Shown: one piece after another, positions 9,450 through 17,700 of the stretch
Layout: the number at the start of each line of letters is the position of its first letter
Numbering within the stretch: the stretch's first letter is position 1
The notes under the pieces: generated by a model
The model's input: the letters and a program-made list of their open reading frames with translations, nothing else
Told to the model about the DNA's origin: nothing
Database searches by the model: none
Program-made: the position numbers and the translations under genes
Source: Arsukibacterium indicum
Lineage (GTDB): Bacteria; Pseudomonadota; Gammaproteobacteria; Enterobacterales; Alteromonadaceae
Reading direction: 5' to 3'
Length of the DNA stretch: 64,000 nucleotides
Assembly (NCBI RefSeq): GCF_019100565.1
Contig: NZ_JAHRID010000002.1
Coordinates: 514,672 to 578,671 of the forward strand

Positions 9450-10479
9450 CTGCCGATACCTCTCTAGCTGCAGCAACGCCGCTTAAATATGCATTCTCAA
9501 CCCGCCCTCCCAGCATCCAGTCGCCGGCAAAGGCCAGCTTTAGGCCCGCGTGATAATCGGGCTTAATTTGGCTGACAGCAGGATTAATCTGGGCGTATAG
9601 CCAGCGATGCGTCGTCGCATTACTGACAGTAAAGGTCTGCTGAAAAATCAGTTCCATCTCAGCTTTGGCAAGCGCAACCAGCTCTTGCGGTTCAGCTCTT
9701 AAGTGCACGGCTGTAGATTGCGCACTAAAATGTACCAGCCAGTTATCAGCTTTATTCACCCTGCCGGGCTTACTGTTTTGCCGGGCCAGCCAGCTAAGAT
9801 TGCCTTCTTTTACAAAAATGGCGTCAGCTGCGGTTGCTATCGGCGCGGCCAATTGCAAACTCACTGCCCAGCAAGGCAGTAATACCTGGGGCTGTAATTG
9901 AGTAATTAATTGATGAATATCACTATAACCCGGCTCAGCAGGCATAAAGGTTGTCGCCAGCAAAGTTTGCAGCTGTACTGGTGGTAGCGTCAATATCAGG
10001 GCCTGATACGGGCCAAAACTGTTATTGTGTTGGTCAAACAAATACCAGCCGGCTGCCTCAGTTTGAGTTTGTAAGCCCGACGAAACGAAACGTAGCCGGC
10101 TTATCCGACAGTTCAGATGCACTGACTGGCCGGCAAGCAAGGCTTTTACCGGTGTGTGCATAGAAGGATTACCAATAAAACGGGAGGTGGTATCCGCCGA
10201 CGCAGTCAGGCGGCCAAGCTCGTACTTATAGCAATCTGCTGGCCAGCACGTCACAACTTCTGTTGCCAGCCACTGTTCAACCTGTTGTTTAAAAAGCGGC
10301 GTGCGGGCAGTAAAATATTGTGCACCTAAATCAAGATAGCCGTGTTCCTGACGTTTAGAGCTCATCCTGCCACCAACAGCACGGCTTTTATCAAACACCT
10401 CAACAGAAAAGCCCATCGCCCTGAGGGTACTGGCGGCGGCAGCACCTGCCATACCGGCTCCAACTACTGCCACTGTCAT
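9442..10479 (-). CDS. NAD(P)/FAD-dependent oxidoreductase, renalase-like
   Basis: A 345-residue flavoprotein. The N-terminal dinucleotide-binding motif is VAVVGAGMAGAAAASTLRAM, followed by VEVFDKSRAVGGRMSSKR (the GG-doublet motif of the amine oxidase/renalase group) and LDLGAQYFTAR. The C-terminal FAD contact is seen in LKLAFAGDWMLGGRVENAYL. Bacterial renalases oxidise off-pathway isomers of NAD(P)H; I infer that class from the motif set but do not claim the activity. The start is the ATG at 10479 (MTVAVVGAG), preceded by AAGG; the TTG at 10500 is a less likely start. It is first of a two-gene unit with the SDR and divergent from msrA. Confidence 0.88.
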   Translation of the reverse strand: MTVAVVGAGMAGAAAASTLRAMGFSVEVFDKSRAVGGRMSSKRQEHGYLDLGAQYFTARTPLFKQQVEQWLATEVVTCWPADCYKYELGRLTASADTTSRFIGNPSMHTPVKALLAGQSVHLNCRISRLRFVSSGLQTQTEAAGWYLFDQHNNSFGPYQALILTLPPVQLQTLLATTFMPAEPGYSDIHQLITQLQPQVLLPCWAVSLQLAAPIATAADAIFVKEGNLSWLARQNSKPGRVNKADNWLVHFSAQSTAVHLRAEPQELVALAKAEMELIFQQTFTVSNATTHRWLYAQINPAVSQIKPDYHAGLKLAFAGDWMLGGRVENAYLSGVAAAREVSADV

Positions 10480-10611
10480 AAAAGCAACCTTGATTAGCAA
10501 ACCACAATAACCTTTACTACGTTATGCTTTAAACAGTCGATCTGTCAGAACATCGTCAAACTTTCATTAACATTGACCATCAGACAGACTAACAACCCTA
10601 TCGGAGTAACA

Positions 10612-11145
10612 ATGAGCAATGAAATCGCCACTTTTGGCGCCGGCTGTTTCTGGTGTCTTGAATCAGCACTGAACCAACTTAAAGGGGTGGATAAGGCACT
10701 CAGTGGTTATATGGGCGGCCAGACAGCTAACCCGGATTATCGCAGCATCTGTACCGGCACCACCGGCCATGCTGAAGTGGTACAGGTAAGCTTTAACCCG
10801 GATATAATCAGTTTTAAACAGTTATGTCAGATATTTTTTGCGTTGCATGATCCCACCCAGCTTAATCGGCAGGGCAACGACATTGGTACTCAGTATCGCT
10901 CTGTTGTGTTCTTTCATAGTGAACAGCAAGCGGCAATAGTCCGAGACCTGATTGATGAGTTAACCACCGGAAACATGTTTGATAAGCCTATTGTGACAGA
11001 GCTAAGCCCGGCCAGCACGTTTTATGTCGCCGAAGACTATCATCAGGGATATTTTTTGCAAAATCCGCAACAAGGCTATTGTCAGTTTATTGTTGCGCCG
11101 AAGATGGCAAAGTTTCGGCAGCTTTTCAGCAGCCTGTTGCGATAA
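10612..11145 (+). CDS. msrA: Peptide-methionine (S)-S-oxide reductase MsrA
   Basis: A 177-residue enzyme that reduces the S-epimer of methionine sulfoxide in proteins and as free amino acid, using thioredoxin. The signature GAGCFWCLE places the catalytic Cys at residue 12. The conserved GTTGHAEVVQV, HDPTQLNRQGNDIGTQYRS and YHQGYF segments follow. The start is the ATG at 10612 with CGGAG seven bases upstream; a further upstream ATG-like codon at 10573 lacks such a site. It is a single-gene unit, closed by a strong hairpin shared with the convergent aminotransferase gene. Confidence 0.97.
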   Translation: MSNEIATFGAGCFWCLESALNQLKGVDKALSGYMGGQTANPDYRSICTGTTGHAEVVQVSFNPDIISFKQLCQIFFALHDPTQLNRQGNDIGTQYRSVVFFHSEQQAAIVRDLIDELTTGNMFDKPIVTELSPASTFYVAEDYHQGYFLQNPQQGYCQFIVAPKMAKFRQLFSSLLR

Positions 11146-11186
11146 AAAAACCGCCAACCTGCTTACGCTCTGGTTGGCGGTTTTTT
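11145..11186. terminator. Bidirectional Rho-independent terminator between msrA and aminotransferase
   Basis: AAAAAACCGCCAACC (11145-11159) pairs perfectly with GGTTGGCGGTTTTTT (11172-11186) around a 12-base loop. The A-run and T-run flank a GC-rich stem, so it can terminate transcription from both convergent genes. Confidence 0.9.
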
Positions 11187-11209
11187 ATCAGGCACTGTAA
11201 TTATGCTTT

Positions 11210-12406
11210 TTAGCTTTTGAGAACAGTCGCGACCGATTTCGCAAAATAATCGATATTGCTATGATTTAAACCAGCAATACTTACCCGGCTTGAACCCACC
11301 ATGTAAATACTGAACTCCGCTTTTAAACGGTCAATTTGTGCTCTATTAATCCCAAGGAAGCTGAACATACCATGCTGACGGGTAATAAAGCTAAAATCGT
11401 CTGTTACGCCTTCTGCCGCTAATTTATCAATAATCAGCTGCCGGTAGTCATTTATCCGGTTGCGCATTTCAGCCAGTTCCTGATGCCATAAGGCAGTCAG
11501 CTCCTTGCTGTCGAGAATATGGCTGACAATTATTGCACCGTGTGCCGGCGGCATTGAATAAATACTGCGCACGACACTTAGCAGATTAACCCGGGCAATT
11601 TCAGCCACCTTACTGTTTTCGGTCACGATGCTTACCGCACCGATCCGTTCCCGATACAAGCCAAAGTTTTTTGAGCAAGAACTGCATAGCAGCAGCTCAG
11701 GCACATTATCCGCCAGATAGCGTAAACCTGCAGCATCTTCATCCAGGCCGGTTCCAAAGCCCTGATAGGCCATATCAACCAGAGGAGTAAAGCCCCGTTC
11801 TCTGGCAATAGCAGTAAAACGCTGCCACTGCTCAAAATTTAAATCCATACCGCTGGGGTTGTGGCAGCAGGCATGGACCAGCACCACGTCACCAGCCGGA
11901 ATATTATTTAAATCAGCAAACATTTGCTCGCTTTGCAGGCCTTTAGTCTCGTAATCGTAATAAGCGTATTCTTTAACCTTCAGGCCTGCTGCCTGGAACA
12001 GCGAAATATGGTTAGCCCAGGTTGGTGTCGTCACCCAGATAGTGGCGCTCGGGTTTGCCCGTTTAATAAACTCCGCCGCAACCCGCAGTGCCCCGGTGCC
12101 ACCTGGCGTATGCGCTGTGGTCACCCGATTGGCCAGTAACACCTGATGGGCCTGGCCAAATGCCAGTTTTTCAATATGGCTGTTAAATGTCAGATCGCCC
12201 GCCATACCGATATAGGTTTTGCTGTCTTCCTGTTTTAAGCGCAGCGCTTCCGCTTCTTTGACACATTTAAGTACCGCGGTATGACCCTGCTCGTCTTTAT
12301 AGACACCTACCCCAAGATCAACTTTGTTTGGGTTAAGATCTGCTTTATATTCGGCCATCAGGCCCAGAATAGGATCAGTGGCAACCGTTTGTAACTGAGA
12401 AAACAT
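11210..12406 (-). CDS. Aromatic/aspartate aminotransferase (class I, AspC/TyrB type)
   Basis: A 398-residue PLP enzyme of the AspC/TyrB family. The Schiff-base lysine is K246 in CSSCSKNFGLYRERIGAV. Other cofactor contacts are visible in HNPSGMDLNFEQW and PLVDMAYQGFGTGLDEDA, and the carboxylate-binding arginine region is SRVSIAGLN near the C-terminus. The fold makes glutamate with oxaloacetate or aromatic 2-keto acids. Given nearby pheA, tyrA and aroF (15-23 kb away) the tyrosine/phenylalanine role is attractive, but sequence alone does not separate tyrB from aspC. It is monocistronic. Confidence 0.93.
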   Translation of the reverse strand: MFSQLQTVATDPILGLMAEYKADLNPNKVDLGVGVYKDEQGHTAVLKCVKEAEALRLKQEDSKTYIGMAGDLTFNSHIEKLAFGQAHQVLLANRVTTAHTPGGTGALRVAAEFIKRANPSATIWVTTPTWANHISLFQAAGLKVKEYAYYDYETKGLQSEQMFADLNNIPAGDVVLVHACCHNPSGMDLNFEQWQRFTAIARERGFTPLVDMAYQGFGTGLDEDAAGLRYLADNVPELLLCSSCSKNFGLYRERIGAVSIVTENSKVAEIARVNLLSVVRSIYSMPPAHGAIIVSHILDSKELTALWHQELAEMRNRINDYRQLIIDKLAAEGVTDDFSFITRQHGMFSFLGINRAQIDRLKAEFSIYMVGSSRVSIAGLNHSNIDYFAKSVATVLKS

Positions 12407-12436
12407 ATGGTTCTACCTGGTTAAAATGTTCTGTAA

Positions 12437-12457
12437 AAGTAAGCTGCCCGCTTACTT
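12437..12457 (-). terminator. Possible weak terminator downstream of the GAF-like gene
   Basis: AAGTAAGC and GCTTACTT form a perfect 8-bp stem with a 5-base loop. Reading the minus strand, the stem is followed by TTACAG, only a short T stretch. It lies between the GAF-like gene and the aminotransferase gene, both on the minus strand, so it may reduce read-through. It could equally be an operator for the aminotransferase. Confidence 0.35.
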
Positions 12458-12497
12458 GCTCGGGTAATTTGCTAAGGTAAATTGTTGTGATAAATAG

Positions 12498-13175
12498 TTA
12501 TGGTAAATAATCCGGCACTACCATACAAACCGCCACCAGTAACGCCATGGCAGCAGGTGTAAAGATGGCTTGCTGAAAATGTTCAGCGTCAACAATACCA
12601 GCTATTTTGCCTGATTGGTCAAACAGAGGCAAACAGGCTTCAGCCTGTACTTTCGGATCGCAGGTATAATACTCGCCACCCGCCGCCAAATAAGCTGGCA
12701 CACTGTTAATCACCCGGGCCCGACCTGACAAACCAACCGTGCTGTTATTACTGATTTTGGCAAATTCGCTGGTAAGCGGAAATTCGGCCCGCGACGGTGC
12801 GCCATAATAAGCCAGTTTAACCAGTACCGGCTCAGCTGTCATGTTAATACGGGCCTGATAAATACCAAACCAGTCCTGTGCACTGTGCTGTTGGTAATAA
12901 TCGGCAATGGCACTTAACTTACTTAGCGCAAGCTGGTTGGCCGGCGTTTGACCGCCCAGAATGGGGAGCAATGAATACGGCTCAGCAGCCAGCTGCCCGA
13001 ATAAACTGCAGGCACCGCCCTCACCCAGCTCCGGCACCTGAAACTGCCAACGCACAGAGCCGTCCGCAGTTTTAAGATAGTCTGTTAAGGCCTGACGCTC
13101 CCGCTCAATATCGGCGCTGATATCACCGTATTCATCCAGCAAACCACTTCGTTGTAAATATTCATATGCCTGCAT
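12498..13175 (-). CDS. GAF-domain-like protein resembling free methionine-R-sulfoxide reductase
   Basis: A 225-residue soluble protein. I recognise a GAF-like C-terminal domain from about residue 85: DWFGIYQAR, ...VGLSGRARVINSVP..., YYTCDPKVQAEACLPLFDQ, GKIAGIVDAEH. The order and spacing resemble fRMsr (YebR/MsrC) GAF enzymes. In those enzymes one catalytic Cys lies in a GVCGTA-like motif; here that position reads GLSG (S150). The later Cys (C172) is kept, and C181 may be an extra. If the alignment holds, methionine-sulfoxide reductase activity is doubtful and the protein may be a sensor. The first 80 residues are unrecognised. Alignment is by eye. Confidence 0.6.
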   Translation of the reverse strand: MQAYEYLQRSGLLDEYGDISADIERERQALTDYLKTADGSVRWQFQVPELGEGGACSLFGQLAAEPYSLLPILGGQTPANQLALSKLSAIADYYQQHSAQDWFGIYQARINMTAEPVLVKLAYYGAPSRAEFPLTSEFAKISNNSTVGLSGRARVINSVPAYLAAGGEYYTCDPKVQAEACLPLFDQSGKIAGIVDAEHFQQAIFTPAAMALLVAVCMVVPDYLP

Positions 13176-13333
13176 ACTTCACCGGGCTATAGCCATCCAG
13201 ATTTCCAAAATACGCGCTATTTTAGCAGAAGCGTTTGAAAAGCCAAGCCAGCCAGAGAAAAACTTGCTGGTATCGCTTTGGCTCGGTAAGCTGACGCAAT
13301 TGTTAGCTTACCCTGATTGTTACGGTAAACCTT

Positions 13334-13750
13334 ATGGCACAAAAAATTTCCCTCGCCGACTGGCAGCAACAGCTGGGTCGCTCTGAAACTGAACCGAAAA
13401 CTAGAGCTGCCGATAGCCAGCCCACCGATAACGCGGCTCTGGTATACAGTACAGCAAGCGGAAAGGTTGCCGTACAAAAAAGCGCTGATGTTGGCGGTAC
13501 TGCTTTTGCGGATGGAGCAATAAGGCTGCGCCGGGAGAAAAAAGGCCGTGGCGGTAAAACAGTACTGACGATCAGCGGTATTGCCAGGCCGGCAGCTGAA
13601 CTTACCGATATATGCAGCGCGCTAAAGAAAAAGTGCGCCTGCGGTGGTGCCGTAAAAGACGGTATTATTGAAATTCAGGCCGATAAAAGGCAACTCATCG
13701 AGCAGCATTTAACTCAACTCGGCTTTAACGTGAAATGGGCCGGTGGTTAA
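13334..13750 (+). CDS. yciH: YciH-like translation factor (SUI1/eIF1 family)
   Basis: A 138-residue SUI1-domain protein. The N-terminal 60 residues are variable; the C-terminal domain carries GRGGKTVLTISGI, ALKKKCACGGAVKDG, IEIQADKRQ and QLGFNVKWAG, the standard eIF1/YciH core. In E. coli YciH is thought to influence initiation fidelity under stress. Length is slightly above the usual 108 because of the N-terminal extension (IS LADWQQQLGRSETEPK). The ATG at 13334 lies just after CGGTAAACCTT, an imperfect ribosome site. It is followed 41 bases later by the response-regulator gene on the same strand. Confidence 0.9.
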   Translation: MAQKISLADWQQQLGRSETEPKTRAADSQPTDNAALVYSTASGKVAVQKSADVGGTAFADGAIRLRREKKGRGGKTVLTISGIARPAAELTDICSALKKKCACGGAVKDGIIEIQADKRQLIEQHLTQLGFNVKWAGG

Positions 13751-13791
13751 AACAGAACCGGCGTTAGCCAGCATTAGATACAGGAATTACT

Positions 13792-14589
13792 ATGCAACAA
13801 TTATCACCAGCCGATCTGCATATCTTACTGGTTGAGCCATCAGATACTCAACGAAAAATTATCAGCCACCACCTTAAACAGGAGCAGGTTCAGCACATTA
13901 GTGAAGCAAATACAGTCAATGCCGCCTTCTTAAAGCTGAATGAGCATCAGCCCGACTTAATCGCCTGTGCCTTGCATTTTGCAGATGGCACCGCTCTTGA
14001 TTTACTGCAGAAGATTAAGCAAATTCCTAAATTAGCCGAAATTCCGTTTATGCTGGTATCCAGTGAAACTCGCAAAGCAACCCTGGAAGAATTTAAGCAA
14101 TCCGGAGTTGTAGCGATCCTACCCAAACCCTTTACTACTGCTCATTTGGGTAAGGCATTAAACGCGGCCATCGATTTGTTAAGCCCCAGCGAGCTGGAAC
14201 TGTCATTGTTTGATGTGCATGACATTCGGGTATTGGTGGTGGATGACAGCAGGTTGGCTCGCAATCATATAAAACGGGTGCTAAGCAACCTGGGCATTCA
14301 GCATCTGACCGAAGCAGAAGATGGCCGCGAAGCTATAGCCATTTTAAAACAGCAGATGTTTGATCTGGTGGTTACTGACTATAACATGCCCGAGGTAAAC
14401 GGCCGCGAACTAACCCAGTACATCAGGGAAAACAGCCAGCAATCACATATTCCGGTGTTAATGGTAACCAGTGAAGCTAATGACACTCATTTAAGCAACA
14501 TTGCTCAGTCAGGCGTTAACGCCATGTGCGATAAACCATTTGAACCTGAACTGGTAAAGGCACTGCTGTTTAAATTGCTGGAACAGTAG
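13792..14589 (+). CDS. Response regulator with two receiver domains, the first degenerate
   Basis: A 265-residue protein made of two CheY-like receiver domains and no output domain. In domain 2 the acidic pair D151-D152 (VLVVDDSRLARN), the phospho-acceptor D196 (VVTDYNMPE), the Ser/Thr (MVTSEAN) and K248 (CDKPF) are all present. In domain 1 the acidic pair is reduced to E15, the phospho-acceptor position is A60 (PDLIACAL), and only the Lys (LPKPF, K112) remains. So only domain 2 should accept phosphate, and domain 1 is probably a pseudoreceiver. No histidine kinase gene is adjacent. The start ATG follows CAGGAATTACT. It is closed by a 12-bp hairpin. Confidence 0.9.
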   Translation: MQQLSPADLHILLVEPSDTQRKIISHHLKQEQVQHISEANTVNAAFLKLNEHQPDLIACALHFADGTALDLLQKIKQIPKLAEIPFMLVSSETRKATLEEFKQSGVVAILPKPFTTAHLGKALNAAIDLLSPSELELSLFDVHDIRVLVVDDSRLARNHIKRVLSNLGIQHLTEAEDGREAIAILKQQMFDLVVTDYNMPEVNGRELTQYIRENSQQSHIPVLMVTSEANDTHLSNIAQSGVNAMCDKPFEPELVKALLFKLLEQ

Positions 14590-14600
14590 AGCAGGCAAGC

Positions 14601-14628
14601 TAAACTGGCAGCTTAAGCTGCCAGTTTA
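14601..14628. terminator. Bidirectional hairpin terminator between response regulator and M28 peptidase genes
   Basis: TAAACTGGCAGC (14601-14612) and GCTGCCAGTTTA (14617-14628) form a perfect 12-bp stem with a TTAA loop. It lies between convergent stop codons at 14589 and 14635. T-runs are short (TTTA) so termination may be moderate. Confidence 0.6.
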
Positions 14629-14634
14629 TGACGG

Positions 14635-16302
14635 TTATTGACGATTATAATCCTTACCAAACACCTTATTAAAATAGCTATCAGCCTTCCACATGGGCCG
14701 CTGAGGGTTATTAGCGATTTCCAGGGCAATATTAAAATTAATATCGGCAAATACGGCACCGGCATCATACCTGATTGGACCGTACTCTTTGCTTAAACTG
14801 GCAATATCATCTGATGGCTTGTGGTAATGATTAGCAAAAAAGCTGCCCCAGATTTTCGCGCCATCCTGCTTAGGATCTTTTGAGGTAAATCCTGTCATTA
14901 AAAACACCGCAGGCACCCCTTGTTTCACCAGGGTGAAATGATCTGAACGGGTAAATATCGCCTGCTCTGGCATCGGATCAGCACTTAACGCAATGCCTTC
15001 TTTGCCGGCAGCACTGGCAACAATGTATCCCAGCGTAGAATGGTTTGCCCCAAAGGCGATTAAATCGGCGAACGGATACAATAGCACCGGCATATCCAGA
15101 TTAACATTGGCAACCAGACTTGCTATCGGCCGGGTTGGGTTATTGGCGAAATAATCTGCCCCTAACAAGCCTTTTTCTTCGGCAGTAACCACCACAAACA
15201 GCACAGAACGTGCTGGTTTCACTTTAAGCTCACTGAACATGCGTGCCGTTTCAAGTAAAATGGCCATACCGGCGGCATTGTCCATCGCGCCGTTATTTAT
15301 TTTGTCTTTTGAGCGTAAGTCATTGCTAAAACCAATATGATCTGAGTGCGCAGTAATCACCACATACTCATCCCGCAGCTTTGGATCGCTGCCCTCCAGC
15401 ATGGCAATGACATTAGGGCTGCTGATTTGCTGATGGGTACTGCTGCCACTTAAACTGGCCTCACTGCTCAAGGCAAAACCACGTGGCTGCTCACCGGCCT
15501 CAAGCATCGCGAATATCTCTGCCAGACTCTGTTGTTCCTGCTCAAATAAGCGGGCAGCAGCCTCAGGGTGCAGATAGGCTCCTGCCTGTAACCGGTTGTC
15601 AGTTGCTCCAGGCTCACCGGCTGCATTTAACCAGGCAAGGCGTGGGGTATTAAGATACAGCAGGCTATTAGCGTAGGGTCTGGTTTTTTCCTGCTGTGGG
15701 GTATGAATAGTTATAACACCAATAGCACCGCGCTCTGCAGCCAGCTTACCTTTAATGCTGCCCAGGTAAGCCCGCTCCTCGCTTGGCAATGAAGCCGGTA
15801 ACCCCGCCAGTTGCACAACAATTTTGCCACTGACATCAAGCCCGGCGTAATCATCCAAAGCAAACTCTTCGGACACCAGGCCATAACCGACAAACACTAA
15901 AGGAGCAGTAACAGCAACCTCAGTCTGGTTAACTGAAGCACCACTGAAAAACTGCTGCGGATAACTGAGCTGCCACTCGCTGTCGCCCTGACGAAAACTC
16001 AGTTTAACACTCTCCTGCTCGACCCGGGCCGAACGTAGTGGTACCTGCTGAAAATAACTGTTGTTATCCCCTGCCGGCGCTAAACCCAGCGCCTTAAACT
16101 GGCTGGCGATGTAATTAGACGCAATCTGATGGCCACGGCTACCAGTATCACGCCCTTCCAGCTCGTCGCTGGCTAAAAATTGCAGGTGAGCTTCAATCGC
16201 TGCAGGACGGGCACTAAGCTGTTGCTCTGACGAATCATTAGTGCCCGAGCAGGCGCCTAATAGCAGCGCCAATGTGACGCCACTGCATAATTTATAAAAC
16301 AT
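14635..16302 (-). CDS. M28 family zinc metallopeptidase, lipoprotein
   Basis: A 555-residue secreted aminopeptidase-like protein. The N-terminus MFYKLCSGVTLALLLGAC is a lipoprotein signal with Cys18 as lipidation site. An inserted PA-like domain (VGYGLVSEEFALDDYAGLDV, then GKIVVQLAGLPA) precedes the catalytic core. Candidate zinc ligands are seen in order: ITAHSDHIGFS, NGAMDNAAGM, VVTAEEKGLL, NVNLDMP and SDHFTLVKQG, with a further YHKPSDD loop. Such enzymes release N-terminal residues from peptides. The start ATG at 16302 has GGAG five bases upstream; a longer frame to 16341 would run into the terminator hairpin. It lies downstream of, but is separated by a terminator from, the amidohydrolase pair. 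Confidence 0.92.
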   Translation of the reverse strand: MFYKLCSGVTLALLLGACSGTNDSSEQQLSARPAAIEAHLQFLASDELEGRDTGSRGHQIASNYIASQFKALGLAPAGDNNSYFQQVPLRSARVEQESVKLSFRQGDSEWQLSYPQQFFSGASVNQTEVAVTAPLVFVGYGLVSEEFALDDYAGLDVSGKIVVQLAGLPASLPSEERAYLGSIKGKLAAERGAIGVITIHTPQQEKTRPYANSLLYLNTPRLAWLNAAGEPGATDNRLQAGAYLHPEAAARLFEQEQQSLAEIFAMLEAGEQPRGFALSSEASLSGSSTHQQISSPNVIAMLEGSDPKLRDEYVVITAHSDHIGFSNDLRSKDKINNGAMDNAAGMAILLETARMFSELKVKPARSVLFVVVTAEEKGLLGADYFANNPTRPIASLVANVNLDMPVLLYPFADLIAFGANHSTLGYIVASAAGKEGIALSADPMPEQAIFTRSDHFTLVKQGVPAVFLMTGFTSKDPKQDGAKIWGSFFANHYHKPSDDIASLSKEYGPIRYDAGAVFADINFNIALEIANNPQRPMWKADSYFNKVFGKDYNRQ

Positions 16303-16315
16303 GGATTCTCCACAA

Positions 16316-16341
16316 ATAAAAGTGCCAGCGTTCACTGGCAC
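16316..16341 (-). terminator. Terminator downstream of the amidohydrolase genes
   Basis: GTGCCAG and CTGGCAC (16322-16328 and 16335-16341) form a 7-bp stem with a 6-base loop. On the minus strand it is followed by TTTTATTTG. It separates the amidohydrolase operon from the M28 peptidase gene, whose ribosome site GTGGAG lies immediately after the T-run. Confidence 0.75.
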
Positions 16342-16362
16342 CGGTGTTCAAATACTCTGGAA

Positions 16363-17685
16363 TTACTCAGCACTGTTATAACGCTGCTTAAACCGTTCGT
16401 GCAGTTGTTTATGGTGATTAGTTAAATCAACTTCACGGCCATCAATCCATAAATGTTCAATTTTATGGCCACGATAGTCAAAAATATCACCATCAGACAC
16501 CACCAGACTGGCGCTTTTACCCACTTCAATACTACCCAGGCTATCCGAGACTCCGGCAATGGCGGCAGCATCCAGGGTCAGCGCCCGTAACGCATCTGCG
16601 GTACTTAAGCCATAACGGGTAACGTGACCGGCAGCAAATACCAGATTACGGGTGTCCCAGAAGCCATCTAACGACAATGCGATTCTCACTCCTGCCTGAC
16701 GCAGCTGACCTGGCACCGAGAAGGCCTGATCATAAGCTTCATCACCACGTGTTGGCAGGCCATATGGGGCGGTATAGATTACGTCCACTTTAGCTTTTGC
16801 AAGCTCATCAGCTAACCGCCAGCTGTCCCGGCCACCAACAATGACCAGCCGCACCTGATACTTATCAGCCAGCTGCATAGCCTGGCGGATTTGCCGCGGG
16901 TCGTCGGCATGGACAAACAATGGCAATTCGCCGGCAAAAAAAGTCAGCATGGCATGCCAGCGCGAGTCTTTACCGCTATTTAAACCCGCTTGCTCAGCCA
17001 GGTAATAGGCGTGCGCCTGCTCAAAATACCGGTGCAGCTCGGCCAGTTGCTTTTGCTGGTTTTCCCGTTGTTTCTCCGCGCTATCTCGTACCCACCAGCC
17101 ATTCTGAATACTCATCCGGGGCCAGTTAACGTGCAAGCCGACATTGGCCTGTACCGTTGCATCCTGCCAGTTCCAGGCATCCAGCTGCATCAGTGCTGAT
17201 CTACCGGTTAGCATGGCGCCATCCGGATAAATCAGGCTGTGACTAAAACCATTGCTGCGAATAGTCGGGATCACCACAGAATCGGCATTATAAGCAATCT
17301 GTACCTGTAAATCCGGGTTAGTAGAGCTGGTTTCGCGGTCATCGCGGGTTGCCCTTACTGCTTCAACCTCAATCAGTCCAAGTTGGTTAATCAACGCGAT
17401 TAAACCCGGATAAAGGTGTTTGCCGGTTAAATCCAGCTGCCTGGCATCAGCCGGCACTGCTAAATTGGCTCCGATCGCCGCTATTTTGCCATCAACCAGC
17501 AATACATCCTGCTTTACTGGCGCAGCACTAACACTATGTACCATGGCATTTTGCAGCAACAATGGCTGTTGCTGTTTACTGCCGGGTACCGGGTTTACTG
17601 CAGCTGCTGTTGATGAGAGCAGTGCCGATGCCAGTATCGAGGTTACAGCTGTTGCCAGCATAACTATTTTGCTTAATTTGTTCAT
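16363..17685 (-). CDS. Amidohydrolase-family secreted protein lacking the HxH metal motif
   Basis: A 440-residue protein with a Sec signal peptide (IVMLATAVTSILASALLSST). It has the outline of imidazolonepropionase-type amidohydrolases: an N-terminal strand domain (GKIAAIGANLAVPADARQLD), the transition LTGKHLYPGLI, and a C-terminal ALRALTLDAAAIAG...VGKSASLVVSDGDI. In active enzymes PGLID is followed by HxH; here it reads PGLIALINQLGLIEVEA, with no His. FVHADD remains but the other ligands are not evident, so I think it cannot bind two metals and may be a non-catalytic partner. It sits 15 bases after the larger amidohydrolase gene and is probably co-translated with it. Confidence 0.85.
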   Translation of the reverse strand: MNKLSKIVMLATAVTSILASALLSSTAAAVNPVPGSKQQQPLLLQNAMVHSVSAAPVKQDVLLVDGKIAAIGANLAVPADARQLDLTGKHLYPGLIALINQLGLIEVEAVRATRDDRETSSTNPDLQVQIAYNADSVVIPTIRSNGFSHSLIYPDGAMLTGRSALMQLDAWNWQDATVQANVGLHVNWPRMSIQNGWWVRDSAEKQRENQQKQLAELHRYFEQAHAYYLAEQAGLNSGKDSRWHAMLTFFAGELPLFVHADDPRQIRQAMQLADKYQVRLVIVGGRDSWRLADELAKAKVDVIYTAPYGLPTRGDEAYDQAFSVPGQLRQAGVRIALSLDGFWDTRNLVFAAGHVTRYGLSTADALRALTLDAAAIAGVSDSLGSIEVGKSASLVVSDGDIFDYRGHKIEHLWIDGREVDLTNHHKQLHERFKQRYNSAE

Positions 17686-17700
17686 CGCTAATGCTACTCC

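Noticed and set aside
12433..12450. Possible TyrR box in front of the aminotransferase gene (TGTAAAAGTAAGCTGCCC)
   Set aside because: The left half matches but the right half (CTGCCC) does not; the hairpin explains the palindrome better.
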